14,070 nt of DNA from PWND01 sp964601515. Its GTDB lineage: Bacteria > Bacteroidota > Bacteroidia > Bacteroidales > UBA7960. Location: contig CAZRNU010000074.1 of NCBI GenBank assembly GCA_964601515.1, positions 1 to 14,070 on the forward strand. Reading direction: 5' to 3'. The notes under the pieces were generated by a model. That model was not told the DNA's origin. It saw only the letters and a program-made list of their open reading frames with translations, and did not search any database. The position numbers and the translations under genes are program-made. Positions 8,255 through 14,070 of this stretch are shown piece by piece. Every line of letters starts with the position of its first letter. The first letter of the stretch is position 1.

Positions 8255-11074
8255 ATGCTTCGAAAACTAACATTTGTAATTATTATTCTAATAATTTGCT
8301 TTACTGCACAGTCGCAAAACAGAGCCAAGCTTGAATCTTATTGGAAAATATACAACAATGCCTTGCACGACACTACCCGTATTGCTGCATATATAGCAAT
8401 TGGCGATGTGTATGAATATGTTATCCCTGATTCTGCTCTATATTTCTATCACAAAGCATTAAAGCTTGCTGAAGAAAATCTTATTTTGGGAAATAATGAT
8501 GTTGATTTAAAAAATAAGTTTCTAAAAGAAAAAGCAACAGCAAATCAGTATATTGGAATTGTTTTATGGAACAGAGGAAACTTTGCAGAATCATTGAATT
8601 ATCACAATATCGCACTTTCTATAAATATTCAAATTAATAACAGGAGAGGAATTTCAGGTTGTTTGCAAAATATTGGATTAGTTTATGCCGATCAGGGCGA
8701 CTATGATAAGGCTATAGATTATTACAGAAGGTCAGTTGACATAAAGATTGAATTAGGCGACAAAAGAGGATCTTCTATTACATACAACAACATAGGGAAT
8801 GTATATAATAATCAGGGCAATTATACAAAAGCACTGGAATATTATGAAAAATCGCTTGAAATAAAACAGGAAATTGGCGATAAAAGAGGGATGGCTGCAA
8901 CATACATAAATATAGGTGCCACATATAAAAGCATTGGTATTCATTTAAAAGACAAAACTAAAACTGATGAAATGCTTGACAAGTCAATTATTAACTATCA
9001 GAAAGCTTTGGATATATCTATAGAGCTGAATGATAGAATGGGCGAATCATCTGCTTACGTTAATATTGGAAGTATTTATGTAGAAAGAGTTTTTAGTGGC
9101 AGCGTCACAAAAAATAAATCTGAGTATTTAAACCAAGCTTTATATTATTACAAGAAATCTCTTGAAAGGAAAAGTGAAATTATTGACAGAAACGGAGAGT
9201 CAATAGTATATGGAAATATTGCCAGCTTGTTTGTAAACATGGCTAATGACAGAAGCATTGCAAAAAATCAGTCAGATATAGATTTATATCTCGACAGTGC
9301 AATTATATATGGAGAAAGATCAATTCTAATTGCCCGCGAAATTGGTTCAAAGCCAAGAGAAAAATATGCTACTCAGTATATGGCAATTGTTAATTGGAAA
9401 AAGGGTAAAACGAATTTTGCTGCTTCATACTTCGGCAATCTGATTCAAATGAACAACAATAGTATTATAATGAACTTTTCATTTCTGTCTGAATATGAGA
9501 AAGAAATATTTTTTTCCACAATAGGCGCAGAATATGACAAATTCAATTCCTTTGCTTTATTCCTGCAAAACAGATTTCCTGAATTAGCAATTTCATCATA
9601 CAATAACACAATAAAAAACAAGGGACTACTGCTTAAATCTAATACGGCCATGAGGAACGCTGTGTATGGTTCTAATGACAGCATACTAATAAAGCAGTTC
9701 GATGAGTGGATACAGTTGCGAAAAGAAATTGCAAAGCTTTACGCTCAGGGGAACAACACGAGAGAGCTTGAGAGAACCGCCAATGATATTGAGTCTTACC
9801 TTGTGAAAAACTCATTCGAATTTTCAAGTTTTATTAAAGCTCAGGAGATTTCTTTTAACGACATCAGAAAAAGAATACACAATGATGAAGCTGTAATTGA
9901 GTTTATTCATTTTAATATTTTTCACCCGGATAGCAATATGATTAAGTTCGTTGACAAAACTCAGTATGCTGCTATTCTGATAAAAGCTGACAGCGATTAT
10001 CCAAAAATCATCCCCTTGTTTGAAGAAAAACAACTTACTGATTTACTTGAAAAATATGATGGAAATAATTTCGAATATGTAAATAAGTTATATGGAACAT
10101 TAGGCGAGGCAAACACCTCCTTATACAACTTGATATGGAAGCCTTTGGAAACAGAGCTTAAGGGAATTAAAAAAGTAATACTCTCTCCTACCGGATTATT
10201 GCACAAAGTAAGCTTTGCAGCGCTCCAAAAAGAAAAAAACAAATACTTATGCGATTTGTATGAGATTTCTATAAAGTCAAACACAGGAATATTGGCTGAT
10301 GCAAAAGAAAATAACAAGCTGAAAATTCAAAATGCAATTGTTTATGGCGGCATAGATTATAAGATCGATACAAATGGAATTGAACATTGGAAGTATTTGA
10401 AAGGCACAGAATCTGAATCAGAAAAAATCTCTGAAATATTGAACTTGAATAACGTTTCTACAAGGTTATATAATGGCAAAGAAGCAACGGAAGAATCGTT
10501 TAAACAAACTGTGAGCAATGCTAATCTATTACATATTGCTACCCACGGATTCTTTTTCCCGGATCCGGCTAAAGTACAAGCACTTAAAGAAAAAGCAACT
10601 ATTAAAGGAGATGTGGAATTTAGGGGTGGTAGTAATGAAAATAGAAATATTTTCGTAACCTCAAGAAATCCATTTATGCGTTCGGGATTAATATTTGCAG
10701 GGGCAAACGCTTCATGGGCAAACAATACAACAGACATAGAGAATGATGGAGTTTTAACCGCACAGGAAATAACAAATACCGACTTAAGACAAGTTGAATT
10801 ATTGGTGCTATCGGCTTGTGAAACCGGACTTGGAGATATTGTAGGATCAGAAGGAGTATATGGATTGCAGCGTGCTTTTAAGATGGCTGGTGCAAAAAAC
10901 ATAATAATGAGTCTGTGGCAAGTACCCGACAATGAAACTGAAGAGTTTATGATACTGTTTTACAGGAAGTTGTTAAAAACCAACGACATTAACAGTTCAT
11001 TCAGAGAAACGCAAAAAGAAATGAGATTAAAATACGACCCATTTTACTGGGCAGCGTTTGTTTTGATGGAATAG
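8255..11074 (+). CDS. Secreted TPR-CHAT protease-like protein, 40-residue GDKRG-type TPRs
   Basis: Second caspase-like CHAT protein, 939 aa from the ATG at 8255. I prefer this start over the in-frame ATG at 8177 because it opens a normal signal peptide (MLRKLTFVIIILIICFTAQS); the longer form would bury that under 26 extra residues. TPRs occupy about 35-390. The central ones have 40-residue spacing with GDKRG turns, like those of the two phosphatases and unlike the 42-residue units of the other CHAT gene. Two units around residues 225-320 carry inserted stretches. A helical linker precedes the CHAT domain (about 635-939). The catalytic pair is intact: H764 in LLHIATHG and C855 in VLSACETGLG; the end is WAAFVLME. 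It is transcribed away from phosphatase copy 2. No clear terminator hairpin is visible in the 26 bases before the convergent neighbour. The substrate is unknown. Confidence 0.92.
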   Translation: MLRKLTFVIIILIICFTAQSQNRAKLESYWKIYNNALHDTTRIAAYIAIGDVYEYVIPDSALYFYHKALKLAEENLILGNNDVDLKNKFLKEKATANQYIGIVLWNRGNFAESLNYHNIALSINIQINNRRGISGCLQNIGLVYADQGDYDKAIDYYRRSVDIKIELGDKRGSSITYNNIGNVYNNQGNYTKALEYYEKSLEIKQEIGDKRGMAATYINIGATYKSIGIHLKDKTKTDEMLDKSIINYQKALDISIELNDRMGESSAYVNIGSIYVERVFSGSVTKNKSEYLNQALYYYKKSLERKSEIIDRNGESIVYGNIASLFVNMANDRSIAKNQSDIDLYLDSAIIYGERSILIAREIGSKPREKYATQYMAIVNWKKGKTNFAASYFGNLIQMNNNSIIMNFSFLSEYEKEIFFSTIGAEYDKFNSFALFLQNRFPELAISSYNNTIKNKGLLLKSNTAMRNAVYGSNDSILIKQFDEWIQLRKEIAKLYAQGNNTRELERTANDIESYLVKNSFEFSSFIKAQEISFNDIRKRIHNDEAVIEFIHFNIFHPDSNMIKFVDKTQYAAILIKADSDYPKIIPLFEEKQLTDLLEKYDGNNFEYVNKLYGTLGEANTSLYNLIWKPLETELKGIKKVILSPTGLLHKVSFAALQKEKNKYLCDLYEISIKSNTGILADAKENNKLKIQNAIVYGGIDYKIDTNGIEHWKYLKGTESESEKISEILNLNNVSTRLYNGKEATEESFKQTVSNANLLHIATHGFFFPDPAKVQALKEKATIKGDVEFRGGSNENRNIFVTSRNPFMRSGLIFAGANASWANNTTDIENDGVLTAQEITNTDLRQVELLVLSACETGLGDIVGSEGVYGLQRAFKMAGAKNIIMSLWQVPDNETEEFMILFYRKLLKTNDINSSFRETQKEMRLKYDPFYWAAFVLME

Positions 11075-11100
11075 GGTTTTTTCTCGAAATATATTAAGGG

Positions 11101-11703
11101 TTATTTTTTAAGATTATATGAAAGTCCAATCTCTAATGTTGGTCGCGGGTAAATAATGTTACTGTATGGAAAAAGCACTAACAATGAAGGTTTTAAAAAC
11201 ATTTTCATAGGGATATCAGATTTCATTGAGAAGTTATATCCTAATGAAATACTAGCACCCAGAATACCGTAATAATCTCCTCCAAATTTCACTACCGAAA
11301 CATTACCAAAATCGTCAACTGAATAAGTTGTGCCATCTGTAAACGTTCTGCTTATACCAATTACAGGAGAATAATCAAAGTAAAACCCTCTGCTTCTTTG
11401 CTTTCTGAAAGTCCATTCTGCATGCAACATCATATTTGTATGAAACCCGGCTTGATAATAAGAAGCCAGACTTAAAACAATATATCTTTCTCTATAATGA
11501 ACAATGGTTCTGCCTCTTTTGTATTTCTCAATTTCTTTCCATTTATAAGGGTATTCCAGCCCAATCTTTCCTCCGGGAGAAATTAAGGCGCCAAGATATG
11601 ATGCTCTTACGGCCGTTGAAGGTTGATATTCATTTGCATTTAATGCAAAATTCGGCATTACAAATAACAACGTTAGAATTGAAATAATTATAAGATTTCT
11701 CAT
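11101..11703 (-). CDS. Small probable outer-membrane beta-barrel protein
   Basis: A 200-aa protein of no family I can name. The ATG at 11703-11701 is chosen because it opens a signal peptide (MRNLIIISILTLLFVMPNFA) and overlaps the upstream stop codon by one base (TAATG), the classic arrangement for coupled translation. An in-frame TTG at 11721 would lie within the upstream gene. The mature part is rich in Gly, Tyr and Phe with alternating polar/hydrophobic stretches separated by short turns, and ends in an amphipathic strand (LEIGLSYNLKK), as expected for a small outer-membrane barrel. It is the last gene of a three-gene envelope operon. The barrel call rests on composition and pattern, not on a recognised motif. 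Confidence 0.75.
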   Translation of the reverse strand: MRNLIIISILTLLFVMPNFALNANEYQPSTAVRASYLGALISPGGKIGLEYPYKWKEIEKYKRGRTIVHYRERYIVLSLASYYQAGFHTNMMLHAEWTFRKQRSRGFYFDYSPVIGISRTFTDGTTYSVDDFGNVSVVKFGGDYYGILGASISLGYNFSMKSDIPMKMFLKPSLLVLFPYSNIIYPRPTLEIGLSYNLKK

Positions 11704-12740
11704 TAATGTGCTTTTATCCAATCAACAACAATTTGCCAAAATAAATCAGGTTGATTCATCATTGGTGAATGTCCTGAATTTAAAAAAATGTAATCTGAAA
11801 CATCAGCGCTCCCAATATTATAGTAGATATCATCCATTAGTCCGGGCGGACAAACGAAATCGTATTTACCCCAAAGCAACAATGCAGGCAATGTTATTTT
11901 ATGAAGGTTTTTACTAATTTCAGTAACATACGCCGGCTCATAAACTTTATTTACTCCCGAAGCCACTCCATTAACAAAATGAGCCATATATGGAACATTA
12001 TTTGAAAACATCCAGTCGAAATATTCTTTAAAAGTATAAGAAGGATAAATCACATCAGGCATTAAACCTTCAGCCTCATGCGCATAACTGTTAAGTTTAA
12101 ATGCATTTTTGATGTTTTTATAATCAGCGGTATCGCAAAAATCAACAATAGGCTTCCATGATTTAACATTTCTATCTAAAAGTATTTCTTGCGAACCATA
12201 AAACAACAACATTTGCTGAGTAAGAGAATCATTCATATAAAAATTATGGGCTCCTCCAATTTGTATCCAACCGTCGGCCATATCCTGATTGTTATCTTCA
12301 ATAAGAAAATAAGGAGCTAAAAAGCCACCCCAGCTATGTGCAAAAAGATAAACTTGCTTACTGTTTCCATAAAGAGATTTAAGCAAGATGATCAACTTTT
12401 TAATGTCATTTCTGAATGCCGAAATATCTTTAACACTGCTACTTCCCTGAGAACCACCTGCAAATCTTTGATCCCAATAAACAACAGCAAATTCCTTTTC
12501 AACATTCTCAATTACATAATCATCTCTGTAAATAATTGCATTTCCACCCGGACCGCCGTGGATAATCAGCAGCATTTTGTTAGAATCTAGATTTCCGGCA
12601 ACAAAAACAGGCATTTTCTGCCCGTCCGACTCCAGATAGAATAAATCATTTGCCATACCCGATTTAGTGATATTCTCCTTTTGGCAGGAGAACAAGGCAA
12701 ATACTAAGGTTATGAGAAAAATACTTTGAAGTGATTTCAT
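11703..12740 (-). CDS. Lipoprotein alpha/beta hydrolase, prolyl-iminopeptidase (S33)-like
   Basis: A 345-aa predicted lipoprotein: the signal sequence ends in a lipobox, LFSC, with C19 as the lipidated residue. The rest is an alpha/beta-hydrolase fold. Visible motifs are the HGGPGG oxyanion segment (61-66) and YWDQR (88-92), both typical of the proline iminopeptidase branch. The nucleophile elbow is AHSWGG with S136, the acid is probably D294 in WGKYD, and the base is H324 in NSGHS. The elbow has Ala where many family members have Gly, and DQR is followed by FAGGSQG rather than the usual GSG, so substrate preference may differ from a true prolyl iminopeptidase. Its ATG follows directly on the stop codon of the upstream gene (no spacer) and its stop overlaps the next gene. 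Membrane-anchored peptidase or esterase activity is inferred. Confidence 0.9.
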   Translation of the reverse strand: MKSLQSIFLITLVFALFSCQKENITKSGMANDLFYLESDGQKMPVFVAGNLDSNKMLLIIHGGPGGNAIIYRDDYVIENVEKEFAVVYWDQRFAGGSQGSSSVKDISAFRNDIKKLIILLKSLYGNSKQVYLFAHSWGGFLAPYFLIEDNNQDMADGWIQIGGAHNFYMNDSLTQQMLLFYGSQEILLDRNVKSWKPIVDFCDTADYKNIKNAFKLNSYAHEAEGLMPDVIYPSYTFKEYFDWMFSNNVPYMAHFVNGVASGVNKVYEPAYVTEISKNLHKITLPALLLWGKYDFVCPPGLMDDIYYNIGSADVSDYIFLNSGHSPMMNQPDLFWQIVVDWIKAH

Positions 12741-13649
12741 TTAATACTTTATTACATTGATTTTTTTTTCAATAAACATCTCCTTATATCTATTGTCGAG
12801 TTCTCTCTCCCATCCAATAAGATATTTAGTAAATCTGCCTATATTAAGAGAATCCAAACCTCTACGGGGAAAGGCCATTATTTCGTCAGGAAATTCATTC
12901 ATCGCAAAGGCCTTCTTTTCAATGGAGTTCTTTTTTGTATCAAATGGAGTAACATACAGATCAAGAGCACCGAAAAGATGAAGAAACTCGTGAATAATAA
13001 CTCCCGGATTCTTATAGCTTACAATTGCATATTCCGGATTTTCTCTTGAGGCTGTGTGCAGAGCCACAGACATTTCTTCTTTATAGTAATTATTGATAAA
13101 ATAAATCAGAGCAACATTATCAGTTTTGTGAATATCCCTTAATCGGGCAATCAACCTTTCTCTGTCTCGAGGTTTAACCTTTGTGTTAGTTACAACAGAT
13201 GTATCAGGTCCAAAACTACCCAAAGCAGTTCTTGCAATTTGATCTGCCCAAGTATCCACTTGTTTGATTCCATTGGTTGCCGATATTGTTTCACTTAATG
13301 TTTTTCTTGAAAATCTTCCTTCAATCGGAATAACTCCTTTGGAATTTTGATGATACTCTAATGACATATTCAATCTTACATTTGCCTGTGTTGCTTGTGC
13401 TTCCATCCATGATATTGCCTTTAAAATAGAGTCTATCGTTGAAGTGATGTCGAAGGTTGTCCATGGACTTGTGGGCTCTGAATCGACAAAAACTGCATAC
13501 AATACAACATTACCAACTAGTCTTTTACAAACATTATTATTAACAGTAGGTATATGAAACTCCCGACCTGAATTGATTAATTGTTTCGTTCGTTTATTAC
13601 AAGCCGAAAAAATCAAAATAATGAGAAAAAACAACACTTTTTTATTCAT
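12741..13649 (-). CDS. Predicted lipoprotein zinc metalloprotease (HExxHxxGxxD)
   Basis: A 302-aa predicted lipoprotein, first gene of the minus-strand envelope operon. The ATG at 13649-13647 gives a short signal sequence with lipobox FSAC (C17). The active-site candidate is HEFLHLFGALDLY (220-232): H220 and H224 with E221 as the general base, G227 at the metzincin-type turn and D230 as possible third zinc ligand. A downstream DEIMAFP segment (M257) could be the Met-turn. These features resemble metzincin-like peptidases that use Asp in place of the third His; I do not recognise a named family. A one-mismatch -7-like TATATTTT lies at 13672-13679 on the minus strand, about 23 bases before the ATG. 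Co-transcription with an S33-like hydrolase and a barrel protein suggests peptide or cell-envelope processing, though substrates are unknown. Confidence 0.85.
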   Translation of the reverse strand: MNKKVLFFLIILIFSACNKRTKQLINSGREFHIPTVNNNVCKRLVGNVVLYAVFVDSEPTSPWTTFDITSTIDSILKAISWMEAQATQANVRLNMSLEYHQNSKGVIPIEGRFSRKTLSETISATNGIKQVDTWADQIARTALGSFGPDTSVVTNTKVKPRDRERLIARLRDIHKTDNVALIYFINNYYKEEMSVALHTASRENPEYAIVSYKNPGVIIHEFLHLFGALDLYVTPFDTKKNSIEKKAFAMNEFPDEIMAFPRRGLDSLNIGRFTKYLIGWERELDNRYKEMFIEKKINVIKY

Positions 13650-13736
13650 GCGGTTGCGGGTTTGTGATGTAAAAATATAAAATACTTAAATGAAACGGGA
13701 ATTAAACACAAAAATTATAATGATTTTTTATACAGG

Positions 13737-13789
13737 AGCTTTTCAATCAATATAGTCCTGAGTCCCGAGACACACAATCTTTTCAATCT
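13737..13789. repeat. Dispersed intergenic repeat, copy A (2 heptamer units)
   Basis: This 53-base segment begins AGCTTTTCAATCAAT and ends ACAATCTTTTCAATCT. A second copy with the same ends lies at 13930-13995. Between the ends are two tandem 7-base units, AGTCCTG (13754-13760) and AGTCCCG (13761-13767). It carries no credible open reading frame. Confidence 0.88.
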
Positions 13790-13929
13790 CTGTGCAACCT
13801 TTACGAACCTCCGTTTTCTCCGTGCCTCCGTGGTAAAATTCGTTTATGAATTGAAAAAAACCATAACCCCTACAGGGTATTTTGGTCGGGGATCAATCTT
13901 TGCTACAGGACCTTATCCGCTACGCGGAA
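13790..13929. other. Non-coding intergenic stretch with two short hairpins
   Basis: No gene is supported here; an open frame running from 13830 to 14030 is composed of repeat sequence. The part at 13805-13837 (CCTCCG-, CTCCGTG- and CCTCCGTGG-containing) resembles sequences I associate with dispersed intergenic repeats in many bacterial genomes, from memory only. Two small inverted repeats are visible: ACCC-CTACA-GGGT at 13866-13878 and TCCGC-TAC-GCGGA at 13916-13928. Neither is followed by a T-run, so they are not obvious intrinsic terminators. Confidence 0.55.
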
Positions 13930-13995
13930 AGCTTTTCAATCAATTTAGTCTTGAGTCCCAAGTCCTGAGTCCTGAGACAACAATCTTTTCAATCT
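13930..13995. repeat. Dispersed intergenic repeat, copy B (4 heptamer units)
   Basis: Second copy of the segment at 13737-13789, with the same start and end sequences. It is 13 bases longer, mainly because the internal 7-base tandem has four units instead of two: AGTCTTG, AGTCCCA, AGTCCTG and AGTCCTG at 13947-13974. The final ACAATCTTTTCAATC motif (13980-13994) occurs again immediately downstream at 13998-14012. Confidence 0.88.
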
Positions 13996-13997
13996 GC

Positions 13998-14012
13998 ACA
14001 ATCTTTTCAATC
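13998..14012. repeat. Third copy of ACAATCTTTTCAATC
   Basis: An exact third copy of the 15-base motif found at 13774-13788 and 13980-13994. It lies 3 bases after the second copy, so the end of the dispersed repeat has been locally duplicated. Confidence 0.9.
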
Positions 14013-14015
14013 CAC

Positions 14016-14069
14016 CGGATATCTCGCTGACGCTCGATATGACGAGGTGGGACGAACGGATATCTCGCT
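14016..14069. repeat. Direct repeat CGGATATCTCGCT x2, REP-like
   Basis: CGGATATCTCGCT occurs at 14016-14028 and again at 14057-14069, with starts 41 bases apart. After the first copy, ATATC (14019-14023) and GATAT (14036-14040) form a 5-base dyad around GC-rich sequence. Read on the minus strand, the unit (GTCATATCGAGCGTCAGCG then AGATATCC) resembles short repeats of the form GTCATTTCGAGCG...AGCGAGAAATC that I recall from Bacteroidota intergenic regions. The second copy runs into the right edge of the window. Confidence 0.7.
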
Positions 14070-14070
14070 A

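Noticed and set aside
10357..10932. A 191-codon open frame on the minus strand inside the second CHAT gene
   Set aside because: It is antisense to the best conserved part of the CHAT domain, is rich in Ser, Pro and Leu as expected of a complementary frame, and has no recognisable domain or start context.
11075..11100. Bidirectional terminator between the convergent genes
   Set aside because: The 26 bases contain short T-runs and an AATATATT palindrome but no stable GC-containing stem, so a terminator call is not supported.
13866..13878. ACCC-CTACA-GGGT hairpin as an intrinsic terminator for a gene to the right or left
   Set aside because: The stem is only 4 bp, no T-run follows on either strand, and it sits upstream of the neighbouring gene rather than after a coding region.
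13830..14030. A 66-codon plus-strand open frame near the right end
   Set aside because: It lies within intergenic repeat sequence, including the duplicated AGCTTTTCAATCAAT segment and the heptamers; its peptide looks like translated repeat and has no domain.

Overview
This AT-rich window most likely comes from a member of the Bacteroidota (Bacteroidales or Flavobacteriia type); no rRNA or tRNA is present to place it more precisely. The evidence is the lack of Shine-Dalgarno sequences before well-defined starts, one TAnnTTTG-type promoter match, many Sec-exported TPR proteins, CHAT domains ending in WAAFVLME, a TPR/SpoIIE phosphatase architecture common in that phylum, and Bacteroidota-style intergenic repeats.

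Layout. Positions 1-162 are a near-perfect TAAGGT hexamer tandem array that runs off the left edge and touches a stop codon. Positions 163-8105 hold three minus-strand genes, read right to left: a TPR/transmembrane/SpoIIE phosphatase (8105-5685), a secreted TPR-CHAT protease-like protein (5670-2614), and a second TPR/transmembrane/SpoIIE phosphatase (2544-163). A second exported TPR-CHAT gene (8255-11074, plus strand) is divergent from this set. Positions 13649-11101 hold a separate, tightly packed minus-strand operon: a lipoprotein with a HExxHxxGxxD zinc-protease motif, a lipoprotein alpha/beta hydrolase of the prolyl-iminopeptidase type, and a small probable outer-membrane beta-barrel protein. 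Positions 13650-14070 are non-coding and rich in short direct, tandem and inverted repeats.

How the genes may work together. The four large genes form two pairs of the same two architectures. Each phosphatase has an export signal, about 400 residues of TPRs predicted in the periplasm, one membrane helix, a heptad-rich coiled coil, the RIQ-ALLP linker and a complete cytoplasmic SpoIIE/PPM phosphatase domain. Both CHAT proteins have an export signal and an intact His/Cys pair, so their protease domains should sit on the same side of the membrane as the phosphatase TPRs. I infer, without proof, a transmembrane relay in which exported TPR-CHAT proteins bind or process the TPR sensor of the phosphatases and so change the phosphorylation of a cytoplasmic target. 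No STAS anti-anti-sigma factor, RsbW-like kinase or sigma factor is encoded here, so the target must lie elsewhere. The linked pairing and duplication of these architectures is the most interesting content of the window.
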